Shown in pieces: positions 35,001 through 42,926 of a stretch of 64,000 nt of DNA. This DNA is from DATAQC01 sp038238185. GTDB lineage: Bacteria > Actinomycetota > Acidimicrobiia > Acidimicrobiales > AC-14. Position numbers and translations under genes: made by a program. The stretch spans positions 1 through 64,000 of the forward strand of contig JBBRXY010000002.1 of assembly GCA_038238185.1 (NCBI GenBank), given 5' to 3'. The notes below the pieces were generated by a model, which was not told the origin of the DNA, made no database searches, and saw nothing but the letters and a program-made list of their open reading frames with translations. Every line of letters begins with the position of its first letter. The first letter of the stretch is position 1.

Positions 35001-35073
35001 GGGCCAGGGCCGTGACGCTCGCATCGAGCGAGTCCGTTCCGCCTGCGGAGGCCTGAGCCCTGCCTGGCACCAT
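32050..35073 (-). CDS. putA: Bifunctional proline dehydrogenase / P5C dehydrogenase
   Basis: Bifunctional enzyme of 1007 residues that oxidises proline to glutamate in two steps. The first half is the FAD-dependent PRODH barrel (about 50-430; VSVKPTALAS, LVKGAYWD, and the arginine-rich end near RRLLE). The second half is the aldehyde dehydrogenase (about 500-980) with NAD loop GPGEVVGAH and nucleophile Cys in GYAGQKCSAAS. There is no N-terminal ribbon-helix-helix DNA-binding domain as in E. coli PutA, so this form is purely catalytic. I choose the ATG at 35073; a GTG 23 codons upstream (35142) is possible but lies outside the homologous region. Confidence 0.95.
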   Translation of the reverse strand: MVPGRAQASAGGTDSLDASVTALARRLAGMAGERSKVVQSSWWSERMLEWAMSHPSFRTELFRFVDVFPATTDDADVLAHLDDYFEGPDVPKVLDLGLGIADHVPFGPAAAAGLARRNISRVAEQFIIGTGPADAVVGLERLWRQGRAFTVDLLGEKTITEAEADRYAARVAELLSTLAQATRPWPSDDHLEADDLGPLARVNVSVKPTALASRYAPLTRADGLARAKARLRPILRQAGDLGAFVHFDAEHYEVKDLTLQLFRELLSEPEFAEAEAGVVVQAYLKDSRDDLADLIAFSGARARPLTVRLVKGAYWDTETVIAGAHGWPVPVYQDKAETDANYERCVRLLHDHHGQVRAAFASHNLRSLAYAVEYARSLGIDDRGFEIQMLHGMAEPVHAAVRNLGLRLRVYAPVGELVPGMAYLVRRLLENTANESFVRQRFVDGRELDEMLAPPAAGVLPTMVAAPRPATDPADPGPYRHEPVAEWRQAMVRATFAAAVDRAGERARGIRVPAVIGGREVMTAATIASVDPADPARTVAVSAACGRAEADAAVEAARGSWPAWRRTPVRERAAVAFRAAEWLRARRAEIAALEVFEAGKPWADADADVCEAIDFCEYYGRRAMGLHAGGEVVSAPGERNSLRYSGRGVGVVIAPWNFPLAIPTGMVVAALVTGNAVVFKPAEQTPAVAARLVEALTAAGLPDGVLNFLPGPGEVVGAHLVEHPDIAFVAFTGSREVGLGIVEAAAVHRPGQRQVKRVIAEMGGKNALIVDADADLDQAVPLAVASAFGYAGQKCSAASRLVVVDAVYDEVLGRLVGASRDLRVAHPRHMDTDLGPLIDADAWARVRSYVELAPSEGEMLLATDDLGGGNGEGFFVGPTIVGDVSGQARLATEEIFGPVLAVQRAESFEHALALANDTDYALTAGIVSRSPSHIRAAVEELRAGNIYVNRAITGAVVGYQPFGGYGLSGVGSKAGGPDYLLQFVDPRSISENTLRQGFAPDQAEGGR

Positions 35074-35362
35074 GCCCGTACCGTAGGGCGACCCGAGGGG
35101 ATATCGGGTCAGGCGAACGAACCCCACAGGCCGGCTGACCATGCTTCGGGCCCGGCCGGGGGCCGGATGGGCTTCACGACCGTGAGATGACGTTCGTCGG
35201 GCGACAAGCCGGCGCCCGACATCGCGGGGTGAGCGGCCCTGGCCTCGGCCACTCGCGACTCACTGGTCGACGGTCTGGCAATTGTCGTCAGGTCGACGAT
35301 CGAAACGTCCGTGCAGGCCTGCTCGACGGCATTCCCTTCAAACAGGGAACTGACCCCGGCGC

Positions 35363-36040
35363 TCACAATGAAATCCCGGCGCTGACGCACTTGGCCCGCA
35401 GGACCCGGAAGCACCGCTGCCGGGTCGGGCCGATGGACCCGATGGGGATGCCGAGCCCGGCCGCAACGTCGCCATACGACACCGGGGGATCGGCCATGAG
35501 CATGCGGATCAGCGCCTGGGAGCGCTCCGGCATGGTGGCCACGACCTCGCGCAGCGCGCCATCGCGATCCTGCCGGGCCAGGGCGGATGCCGGGTCGCCG
35601 TCGACCGGAGGGTCTACGGCTTCGAGAACCTCGGGCTCGGCCGTCAAGACGCTGCGTTGGCGAAACTGCGACACCCGGATGCACTCGTGGCGGGCGGTCA
35701 CGGCCAGCCACGTGCCAACTCGCTCTGGATCACGCAACCGCTCCAGGTTGTCGACGAGGCGCAGCCACACCGTCTGGGACACGTCGGCGGCGTCGGCGGC
35801 GGAAAGGCCATGGGTCCTGGCAATCGACCACACCATGCCCTTGAACCGGTCGACCAGCGCCCGCCACGCCATCTCGTCCGAGCCGGCTGCTCGGCCGACC
35901 AACTCGCCGGGAGTGGCAGCAGGGCCCGCCGGCCCGGGGGGCGAAGCCGCCCGAGAGGCAGTGCCAGGGCCCGCCGGCCCGGGGGGCGAAGCCGCCCGAG
36001 AGGCAGAGCCAGGTGCGAGCACCCCTGCCGACCCGCTCAC
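35363..36040 (-). CDS. ECF-type RNA polymerase sigma factor
   Basis: Sigma-70 family factor of about 225 residues. Region 2 is recognisable (FKGMVWSIARTHGLSAADAA, then DVSQTVWLRLVDNL) and region 4 follows (LRMVATMPERS-like helix, then SYGDVAAGLGIPIGSIGPTR). An unusual N-terminal extension of about 45 residues is Ala/Pro/Gly-rich and is encoded partly by a 45-bp tandem repeat. The GTG at 36040 overlaps the stop of the DUF5995 gene by four bases (GTGA), so the two are coupled. No classical anti-sigma gene with a zinc motif is adjacent; DUF5995 could influence it, but this is inference. Confidence 0.88.
   Translation of the reverse strand: MSGSAGVLAPGSASRAASPPGPAGPGTASRAASPPGPAGPAATPGELVGRAAGSDEMAWRALVDRFKGMVWSIARTHGLSAADAADVSQTVWLRLVDNLERLRDPERVGTWLAVTARHECIRVSQFRQRSVLTAEPEVLEAVDPPVDGDPASALARQDRDGALREVVATMPERSQALIRMLMADPPVSYGDVAAGLGIPIGSIGPTRQRCFRVLRAKCVSAGISL
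35920..36009. repeat. 45-bp tandem duplication in the sigma factor gene
   Basis: Two copies of a 45-bp unit, 44 of 45 bases identical (35920-35964 and 35965-36009), encode a 15-residue Ala/Pro/Gly unit (ASRAASPPGPAGP plus two) twice near the N terminus. The unit length is a multiple of three, so copy-number change would lengthen the protein and not break it. Confidence 0.85.
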
Positions 36041-36816
36041 AGGTGCACCAACAGGCCGCGTCCGGCCAGGCCGGCCAGATGATCGAGCGAGTCGACGAAC
36101 CCTTCCTCGGCCTCGTGATGACGGCGAAGGGCGAACAGCGCCTCGGCTTGTGCCCACGCCGTATCGCGCGCCGCCTCCACGCTGAAGTTGCCGAGGACGT
36201 TCTCGACGTGGCCCAGCAGCCACTCGTCGAGCCAGCGCTCGAAGTGATTCTCGAAATGCCGCCGGAGGCTCTGCATCTCCTCGGCGAAGATCTCGTTCAC
36301 CTTGTCGTAGTCGTCTCGCTGGGTACCCGAGTTGGGCTCGGTCCCGAGCAGCTCACACGTGGCGACGACCGCGCACGGCAGATCGAAGTTCACGTGAGCG
36401 TTGACACCGGCAACGGCGAACTGCAAAGGGGAAATCCGGCGCTCGTTGCGGACCTCGAGCAGGGCCTCCCAGGACCTGGGCGCCGTCCCGGGGTCGACCT
36501 CGTCGGCCCGGAGAGCGGCCAGGTAGCGGCCGGCGAACACCAGATCGAGCGTCGTGAGGAAGTTGGCATCGGCAAACCGGCCACCGTCGATCCACTCGAG
36601 GACCCGGCAGGTGACCTGGTGGTAGAGGTAGTTGAAGCAGGCCACTCCGTCGTGCTTGCCTCCGTCGGTGTTCCCCTCGACCCAGGACTGGATCTCCATC
36701 AGGTGGTCTATGACATCGGGCACGGTGGTCGGTGTCGGTGCCTCCAACGGCGACGGCGACGGTGCCGGTGCCGGTGCCGGTCCCCCATCGTGTGTGGTTG
36801 GTCGGTCGTCAATCAT
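36037..36816 (-). CDS. DUF5995 family protein
   Basis: Soluble, mainly helical protein of 259 residues matching the DUF5995 pattern: DGVACFNYLYHQVT, then FADANFLTTLDLVF, and FAVAGVNAHVNFDL with conserved Asn/His, followed by NEIFAEEM. The conserved His/Asp/Asn could bind a metal, but no activity is known to me. The N-terminal 35 residues are a Pro/Ala/Thr-rich leader that is probably disordered. Its stop overlaps the start of the ECF sigma gene, making a two-gene operon. Confidence 0.75.
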   Translation of the reverse strand: MIDDRPTTHDGGPAPAPAPSPSPLEAPTPTTVPDVIDHLMEIQSWVEGNTDGGKHDGVACFNYLYHQVTCRVLEWIDGGRFADANFLTTLDLVFAGRYLAALRADEVDPGTAPRSWEALLEVRNERRISPLQFAVAGVNAHVNFDLPCAVVATCELLGTEPNSGTQRDDYDKVNEIFAEEMQSLRRHFENHFERWLDEWLLGHVENVLGNFSVEAARDTAWAQAEALFALRRHHEAEEGFVDSLDHLAGLAGRGLLVHL

Positions 36817-36930
36817 GAGCCCCCCCGGTTCAACTGCTGCGATGGGGCCAGCGTGGCAGCAACGGAGGTGTCTGCCATCGGGCAGGTGCCTTATTCCGGG
36901 AGCCTCACTGCCTTATTTCCGGCAGCCGCC

Positions 36931-39900
36931 CTACCTGGCCGCGTCGAGGCGGTGAACCACGGCGCTGGCCTGGACCCGGCTCTGCACGCCGAGCTTGGCG
37001 AGGATGTGGGACACGTGGACGCTGGCCGTCTTCTCGCTGATGAACAGGGCTTCGGCCACTTCCCGGTTGCTCCGCCCCTCGGCCACGAGGGCCAACACCT
37101 CGCGCTCACGGCGGGTGAGGTCGCACAGGGCGTCCGGAGTCGAGGAGGGCACCGCCACCTCTTCGTCGGGCTCGAGCGAGATACGGGCGCGGGTGGCCAA
37201 CTCCTCCACCTGGCGCTTGAGGGGCACCGCTCCCAGCGACGAGGCCATCCGATGGGCGGCCCGCAGGACGTCGGCGGCGCGCGGCGAGCGGGCCCTGCGT
37301 GACAGGAGGGCCTCGGCCTCGCGCATGCGGGCGTACGCCACCGGATACGGCTGACCGAGAGCGTCGAGGCGGTCGCCCGCAGCCGTCCACGCCTCGGGAG
37401 CGCTGACGCCCTCCACTCGCGACCATTCCGCCACACACAGGGCCACGTAGGCAGCCGCGGCCTGGCGTACTGGCGGAGCGGCATCTCTGGACCGATCGGC
37501 CAGGGCCTCGATACGCGCCCGGAGCTCGGCTCCGGTGGCCCGGGCCGCCTCGACCTCGGCCGTGGACCTCCGGGCCCGGGCCACCTCGGCGCCGTCGGCC
37601 TCGGCCCGCAGGCCATGCCACACGAGGGGGGCAACGAACCAGGTGTCGTCGGTACGGTCGGCGACGGCCAAGCCGATGGCGACAGCCCGGCGAGCCTCGT
37701 CCACGTCGCCCTCCCAGAGGGCGAGGCCGGCCCTGAGCGTGAGCAGTGGGGCCTGGCAGCGGGCATCGACGGTGTGGGCACTCAATTCCTCGACGACGGC
37801 CAGGTCCGCCTTGGCCGACTCGACCTGGCCCCGGCCGACCGCCAGCTTGGCCCGGGCCAGGTGCAGGTCGATGGCGGCGGCCCCGCCGGGCCGGCACGCC
37901 ATGGCATCGGCGAGGAACCGGTCGGCGTCGTCCCAGCGGCCCAGACGGAACAGGGTGTTGACGGCGATGGCCTGGAGGGACACGCCGTAGGAGCGGTCCA
38001 GCCCCAGGCGCCGTACCCGGGCCACACCCTGCTCGGCCACCGTCGCCGCGGTCTGGAGCCGGTTGAGGGGGCCGGAGAGGAGCTCGGCCAGGTTGAGCCA
38101 CGCCCGGGCGATGTCTTCGGGCGTACCCACGTCCTCGGCGATGGCCCGGGAGTCCTCGAGGAGGCTGACTCCGGCTGCGGCATGGCCAAGAAACGCCAGG
38201 TCGACGCCGAGGGTCGACAGGACGTGACCCTCCTCGGCCCGTGCCCCCACACTGCGCGCCACGGCAAGCGCCTCCTCGGCCCGCGATCGGGACTCGTGGT
38301 ATCGCCCGGCCAGCATGAGGGCCTGGGCCTGGGCGGCGCCCACCCTGGCCCGCTCGGCCGTGGCGTGCTCGAGCGGCACCAGACGGGCAGCCTCGTCGTA
38401 GGCGGCCAGGGCGGCCTCGCTCTCGCCCGCAGCCCACAGGTAGCAGCCCAGCCGCTCGTGGAGCAGGGCGTGGCGCACGGCCCGGACGTCGGCACCCTCA
38501 TCCGAGGGTGGCTCGGCATCCCGACCGGCGTCGTTGATCGCCGCTCGGGCCAGAGCAATGGCCCTGGCGTGGTCACCGGCCAGATTGGCGGCCTCGGCGG
38601 CCCGCTCGTACAGACCCAGCCGGTCGACGTCCATCGTGGCCGCGCCATCGGGGGCCAGGTCCCAGAGCTCCAGGGCCCGTTCGTAGTGCCGCTGGGCCTC
38701 GGCGAAGCCGTAGGCGCGCTCGGCCGCTACGGCCGCGTCCACCGCAGCCGGAAGGGCCCGGGCCGGTTGGCCGGCCTCGTACCAGTGGTAGGCGAGCTCG
38801 CCCTCGGCCGAGCCCGCCGACAGCCGCCCGTCGGCGGCGATGGCCCTCCCGTAGGCGGCATGAAACCGCGTGCGCTCGCCGGGGAGCAGCTCGCCGTACA
38901 CGACCTCTCGCAACAGGGCGTGCCGGAACACGTAGGCGTCGCGGTCGGCGACGAGGACCTGGTGATCGACGCATTCCCGCAAGGCATCGCACAGCGCGTC
39001 CTCGTCCGGGCTGGCGGAGGCGCCGACCGTGGCGGCCAGCAGCGCGTAGGGAATGCGAGGCCCACCTGCGGCCACCCGGCGCAGGACCGTCTGAGCGGCC
39101 GTCGACAGCCCGTCGACGCGCGCCAACAGGATCTGGCGGAGGCTGGGGGGAAGTTCCGCGGTATCGGCCCCGTCGGTGGACGGGATCCCGGCGTCGGAGC
39201 CCGAACCGAGCGCACCGCCGGCGGCCAACAGCTCCTCGGCAAAGAAGGCATTCCCATCGGAGCGGGCCCAGATGGCATCGGCCAGCTCGCGGGTCGGGAC
39301 CGTGCCAAGGATGGCCGTCAGTTGGGCCAGCAGCTCGTCTCGGGTGAAGCGGGGCAAATCGATCGTGTGGGCCCGTCGGTTTCGCCGCAGCTCAGCCAAC
39401 AGGGGCTGAAGCTGGTGCCCGCCGACGAGGGCGTCGCTGCGGTACGTGGCGACGATCACCACCGGTGCCTGGCGGAGGTTGGCGATCACGAACGACAAAA
39501 GGTCGCGTGTCGACTGATCGGCCCAGTGCAGGTCCTCGATCACCAGCACCACCGGCCCCCGCCGGGCCAGATGCTCGAGGATGCCGAGCACGAGCTCGAA
39601 CAGCCGGCCCTGGGCCGCCGGCCCGGTGAGCCCCGCTTGTTCCCCGGCTCCGTGCCCGAGCGATGTGCCGGCTCCGTGCCCGAGCGATGTGCCGGCTCCG
39701 TGCCCGAGCGATGTGGCCGCGTCGGCGGCGCCGAGTTCGGGAAGCAGGAGGCTCAGCTCGGATCGCAGCGGTCCCACCACCTCTTCCACCCATGGCCGCC
39801 CCAGCCTCCGCACCAGACCCCGGAGGGCATCGACGACCGGCCAATACGGCAGCCCTCCGTTGCCGAGATCGATGCAGCCACCGGTCAGTACCGTCGCCCC

Positions 39901-40080
39901 GACGCCTTGCGTCGCCCGGTCCCCGAACTCCGCCACCAGCCGGGTCTTCCCCACGCCGCTCTCCCCACCCACGACGAGCGCCGTCGACTCACCGGCCATC
40001 GCCCGCTCCAGGGCGCGCTCCAACCGGGCCAGCTCGTCCGCCCGGCCCACAAATTCAACACTTGGCCCAAGCATCGCCAT
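36931..40080 (-). CDS. LAL-type LuxR transcriptional regulator with AAA ATPase
   Basis: Large ATP-binding regulator of 1049 residues. The AAA/NACHT-like module begins with EFVGRADELARLE and has Walker A GGESGVGKTRLV (about 38-49) and Walker B VVLVIEDLHWAD (about 175). A long TPR-like helical region follows (about 450-960), ending in a LuxR helix-turn-helix (LTRREREVLALVAEGRSNRE, about 985-1045). Such MalT-like proteins sense a ligand or protein partner and activate transcription. An octapeptide TSLGHGAG is repeated three times at about residues 120-145, from a 24-bp DNA repeat. The gene is divergent from the zinc ABC operon with 83 bp between the starts, so the two share a control region. Confidence 0.92.
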   Translation of the reverse strand: MAMLGPSVEFVGRADELARLERALERAMAGESTALVVGGESGVGKTRLVAEFGDRATQGVGATVLTGGCIDLGNGGLPYWPVVDALRGLVRRLGRPWVEEVVGPLRSELSLLLPELGAADAATSLGHGAGTSLGHGAGTSLGHGAGEQAGLTGPAAQGRLFELVLGILEHLARRGPVVLVIEDLHWADQSTRDLLSFVIANLRQAPVVIVATYRSDALVGGHQLQPLLAELRRNRRAHTIDLPRFTRDELLAQLTAILGTVPTRELADAIWARSDGNAFFAEELLAAGGALGSGSDAGIPSTDGADTAELPPSLRQILLARVDGLSTAAQTVLRRVAAGGPRIPYALLAATVGASASPDEDALCDALRECVDHQVLVADRDAYVFRHALLREVVYGELLPGERTRFHAAYGRAIAADGRLSAGSAEGELAYHWYEAGQPARALPAAVDAAVAAERAYGFAEAQRHYERALELWDLAPDGAATMDVDRLGLYERAAEAANLAGDHARAIALARAAINDAGRDAEPPSDEGADVRAVRHALLHERLGCYLWAAGESEAALAAYDEAARLVPLEHATAERARVGAAQAQALMLAGRYHESRSRAEEALAVARSVGARAEEGHVLSTLGVDLAFLGHAAAGVSLLEDSRAIAEDVGTPEDIARAWLNLAELLSGPLNRLQTAATVAEQGVARVRRLGLDRSYGVSLQAIAVNTLFRLGRWDDADRFLADAMACRPGGAAAIDLHLARAKLAVGRGQVESAKADLAVVEELSAHTVDARCQAPLLTLRAGLALWEGDVDEARRAVAIGLAVADRTDDTWFVAPLVWHGLRAEADGAEVARARRSTAEVEAARATGAELRARIEALADRSRDAAPPVRQAAAAYVALCVAEWSRVEGVSAPEAWTAAGDRLDALGQPYPVAYARMREAEALLSRRARSPRAADVLRAAHRMASSLGAVPLKRQVEELATRARISLEPDEEVAVPSSTPDALCDLTRREREVLALVAEGRSNREVAEALFISEKTASVHVSHILAKLGVQSRVQASAVVHRLDAAR
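39644..39715. repeat. Three tandem 24-bp repeats inside the LAL regulator
   Basis: Three exact copies of ccggctccgtgcccgagcga plus tgtg (39644-39667, 39668-39691, 39692-39715) encode three 8-residue units (SLGHGAG-T) in frame, on a loop between Walker A and Walker B. Copy number can change without breaking the frame. Confidence 0.9.
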
Positions 40081-40162
40081 CGGTGGCGATTATCCCATCG
40101 CTGCGGGCCGGCGAGCTTGAACACCCTTGACGTCCGCCCTCTGACGGGAGGATGATAGCCGA

Positions 40163-40181
40163 AATGAAACCGATTCTCATT
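40163..40181 (+). promoter_or_regulatory. Putative Fur/Zur operator over the znuA start
   Basis: AATGAAACCGATTCTCATT is an imperfect palindrome (AATGA...TCATT outer arms) closely resembling Fur-family operators, which share the GATTCTCATT half. It overlaps the ATG codon of the zinc-binding protein gene. A Fur-family regulator lies 6 kb away in the same region. Repression by Zur with zinc would block transcription of the operon. The match is by eye. Confidence 0.6.
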
Positions 40182-41117
40182 CTTGTCGGTGTCCTGGCGG
40201 CGGTGGGATGCTCGTCGGTGGGGGCAGGGTCGACCGGCGCCCCGACCAGCGGGGGGGGCAGGATCACCGCCGTCGCCGCCGAGGACATGTGGGGCAATCT
40301 CCTCGGTCAGCTGGGCGGCGACCGGGTCAAGGTCTCCAGCATCATCAGTGACCCGGGCGTCGACCCCCATGACTACGACGCCAAGCCGTCCGACAGCGTC
40401 GCCGTGGCCGATGCCCGCCTGGTGGTCGTCAACGGTGTCGGCTACGACGGGTGGGCGTCCAAGCTCGTCGGCGCCAACCCGGCGGCGGGCCGGGTCGTCG
40501 TCGACGTCGCCAAGATCGTCGGCGCCAAGGAGGGTGACAACCCTCACCGGTGGTACATGCCGGCCGACGTCCACCGGGCGATCGACGAGATGGCCAGCGC
40601 GCTCAAGCGGGTCGACCCCGCCGACAGTGCCTACTTCGACGCCCAGGCCACTCGACTCCAGTCAGAAAGCCTCAAGGCCTACGACGACCAGATCGCCCGT
40701 ATCCGCGCCGCCTACGCCGGCACTCCGATCGCCATCTCCGAGAGCATCTACGCGGGGATGGCCGATGCCCTGGGTCTCCAGGTGCTGACTCCCCCGTCGT
40801 TCTTCGACGCCATCGCCGAGGGCAACGAACCCACGGCCCAGGACAAGGAAACCGTCGATCGCCAGATCGCCGAACACCAGATCAAGGTGTACGTGTACAA
40901 CTCGCAAAACGCCACGCCCGATGTCCGGGCCCTGGCGACCGCCGCCACCAAGACCGGGATACCGGTGGTCGCCGTCACCGAGACCCTCTCCCCCCGCGGT
41001 GCCACCTTCCAGGACTGGCAGCAACGCCAGCTCTCCGAATTGGAGAGCGCCCTGGCCAAAGCGACGCAGCCCGTACCTGGGCCCGAGCGGCCCCCTGAGC
41101 GAGGGTCCGGCCAGTGA
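40164..41117 (+). CDS. znuA: Zinc ABC transporter, substrate-binding lipoprotein
   Basis: Cluster A-I (ZnuA/TroA) metal-binding lipoprotein of 317 residues. The signal ends in a lipobox (VLAAVGC). Metal-site patterns are GVDPHDYDAKPSD and DNPHRWYMPADV, each giving a His, with further ligands in the C-terminal lobe (SESIYAGM, TETLS). There is no long His-rich loop. I take the ATG at 40164 (MKPILIL), twelve bases after GGGAGG, because it gives a proper signal; an ATG at 40152 abuts the Shine-Dalgarno sequence. It is followed by an ATPase and two permeases. A Fur-type operator overlaps its start. Confidence 0.88.
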   Translation: MKPILILVGVLAAVGCSSVGAGSTGAPTSGGGRITAVAAEDMWGNLLGQLGGDRVKVSSIISDPGVDPHDYDAKPSDSVAVADARLVVVNGVGYDGWASKLVGANPAAGRVVVDVAKIVGAKEGDNPHRWYMPADVHRAIDEMASALKRVDPADSAYFDAQATRLQSESLKAYDDQIARIRAAYAGTPIAISESIYAGMADALGLQVLTPPSFFDAIAEGNEPTAQDKETVDRQIAEHQIKVYVYNSQNATPDVRALATAATKTGIPVVAVTETLSPRGATFQDWQQRQLSELESALAKATQPVPGPERPPERGSGQ

Positions 41118-41926
41118 TGGGCGCCGATCCCGCCATCCGGCTCACCGCCGTCTCGGTCCGTCGGGGACAACGGACCGTGTGGTCGGACCTGTCGGTGTTG
41201 ATCGACGCCGGCGAGTTCGTGGCCGTCGTCGGTCCTAACGGCGCCGGCAAGTCGACGCTGCTCGAGCTTCTCCTCGGCCTGCTGGAGCCGGCGTCGGGCG
41301 AGGTCGAGGTGCTGGGCCGGCGGCCCGCCGACGCCCGGGCTCAGGTGTCGTGGCTGCCGCAGCGCCGGAGCTTCGACGCCACCCTCCGCCTCCGCGGTGT
41401 CGACATCGTGCGCATGGGCCTCGACGGAGCCCGATGGGGGGTACCCGTCCCGCTCCTGGGCGGGCGCCGGGAGCGCGATACCCGGCGCCGTGTCGCAGAG
41501 GCGATCGAGGTGGTGGGGGCGGACACGTATGCCCAACGCCCGGTCGGCGAGGTGTCCGGGGGAGAGCAACAGCGGCTCCTCATCGCCCAGGCCCTGGTCC
41601 GTCGGCCGAAGCTCCTTCTCCTCGACGAGCCGCTGGAGAGCCTCGACCTGCCCAGCCAACAGGCCGTGTCCAGCCTCATCGCAGGCGTGTGCCGCGGTGG
41701 AGTGACCGTGGTCATGGTGGCCCACGACGTCAACCCGATCCTCGGGTACCTCGACCGCCTCGTCTACGTGGCCGCCGGACGGGCGCTGGCCGGCCGACCC
41801 CTCGAGGTCGTCACCAGCGAGAACCTCAGCCGGCTGTACGGAACGGCGGTCGACGTCTTCCACACCGCGGACGGTCGCCTGATCGTGGCCGGCGTTCCCG
41901 AAGCCACCTCCTTCCACGGCCATTGA
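41117..41926 (+). CDS. znuC: Zinc ABC transporter, ATP-binding protein
   Basis: ABC ATPase of 269 residues with Walker A GPNGAGKST (about 40), Q-loop, signature VSGGEQQRL (about 145) and Walker B LLLLDEP, followed by the H-loop VAHDVNP. It powers metal import with the permeases downstream. The start ATG shares one base with the znuA stop (TGATG). The family is that of zinc/manganese/iron type ABC-3 systems. Confidence 0.92.
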   Translation: MGADPAIRLTAVSVRRGQRTVWSDLSVLIDAGEFVAVVGPNGAGKSTLLELLLGLLEPASGEVEVLGRRPADARAQVSWLPQRRSFDATLRLRGVDIVRMGLDGARWGVPVPLLGGRRERDTRRRVAEAIEVVGADTYAQRPVGEVSGGEQQRLLIAQALVRRPKLLLLDEPLESLDLPSQQAVSSLIAGVCRGGVTVVMVAHDVNPILGYLDRLVYVAAGRALAGRPLEVVTSENLSRLYGTAVDVFHTADGRLIVAGVPEATSFHGH

Positions 41927-42077
41927 GCGCCTCGTCGGGTCCTGCCCCGTGGCCGGCCCCTCCCACCGCCCTCCGGGCGGCGGGCCCCTCCCCACGGGCC
42001 ACCCGTTTCGGGATCGGGAAATCGACGCATTACGGGCGGTTGTCTTGATCGCCGCCGCGCAGGGGGCCAGCCTGAAC

Positions 42078-42926
42078 GTGCTGCACGACCTCAGCGTGCT
42101 GTGGCGGTACCCGTTCATGCGCCACGCCCTCGTGGCCGGCACCGCCGTGGCCGTGATGGGCGCGCTGGTCGGTTGGTTCGTGGTGTTGCGCCAGGAGGCC
42201 TACGCCGCCCACAGCCTGGCCATGGTGGCCTTCCCGGGCGCCACGGCCGCAGCCTACCTGGGCATCGCCCCGCTGATCGGCTACTTCGGCTTCGCGGTGG
42301 CCGGCGCCGGGGCCATCGCCGCCCTCTCCCCCGGGCCGGCATCGGGCACCTATCGGGGCCATTCTGCCTCGGTCGGATCGGTACAGGCGGCCGCCCTGGC
42401 CCTGGGCCTGCTGTTCGCCAGCCTCTACCAGGGCTTCCTCGCCAACATCACCTCGTTCCTGTTCGGGAGCTTCCTCGGGATCTCGGCCACCGAGGCCACC
42501 GTCCTGGTGATCGTGTCCGGAGTGGCCATGGTCGTGCTCGGCGCCCTCGGCCGGCCCCTCCTGTTCGCCAGTGTCGAGCCGGCGGTGGCCGGAGGTGCCG
42601 GGATACCGGTCCGGGCACTGGGCGTCACCTTCCTGGTCCTGGTCGGGGTGGCGGTGGCCACGGCCAGCCAGTTCACCGGCGTGCTGCTCGTGTTCTCGCT
42701 ACTCATCACGCCTCCGGCCATCGCCCAGGCCGTGACCGCCCGACCCGCCCGATCGCTCGTGCTGAGCGTGGTGGTGGGCGTCACCGTGGTGTGGACTGGT
42801 CTGGGCGCGGCGTTCTACACCGACCGGCCGGCCGGCTTCTGGATCACGACCATCGGCTTCGGGTTGTACGTGGTGGTCCGAGCTGTCCGCTGGGGCGCGA
42901 CCGCCCGCTGGCGGCGTCGGCCGTGA
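42078..42926 (+). CDS. znuB: Zinc/manganese ABC permease (first of two)
   Basis: ABC-3 family permease of about 282 residues with eight or nine membrane helices. It opens with YPFMRHALVAGTAVA and GWFVVLRQEAYAAHSLAMVA, the hallmark start of this family, and contains FLFGSFLGIS and the later LLVFSLLITPPA. The true start is uncertain: I use the GTG at 42078 (VLHDLSVL), which lies 11 bases after an AGGGGG; longer in-frame reads upstream exist. Its stop overlaps the start of a second permease, suggesting a heterodimeric channel or a duplication. Confidence 0.85.
   Translation: MLHDLSVLWRYPFMRHALVAGTAVAVMGALVGWFVVLRQEAYAAHSLAMVAFPGATAAAYLGIAPLIGYFGFAVAGAGAIAALSPGPASGTYRGHSASVGSVQAAALALGLLFASLYQGFLANITSFLFGSFLGISATEATVLVIVSGVAMVVLGALGRPLLFASVEPAVAGGAGIPVRALGVTFLVLVGVAVATASQFTGVLLVFSLLITPPAIAQAVTARPARSLVLSVVVGVTVVWTGLGAAFYTDRPAGFWITTIGFGLYVVVRAVRWGATARWRRRP

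Noticed and set aside
37615..40155. 846-codon plus-strand frame opposite the LAL regulator
   Set aside because: Antisense to a gene with Walker and LuxR motifs; no recognisable features.
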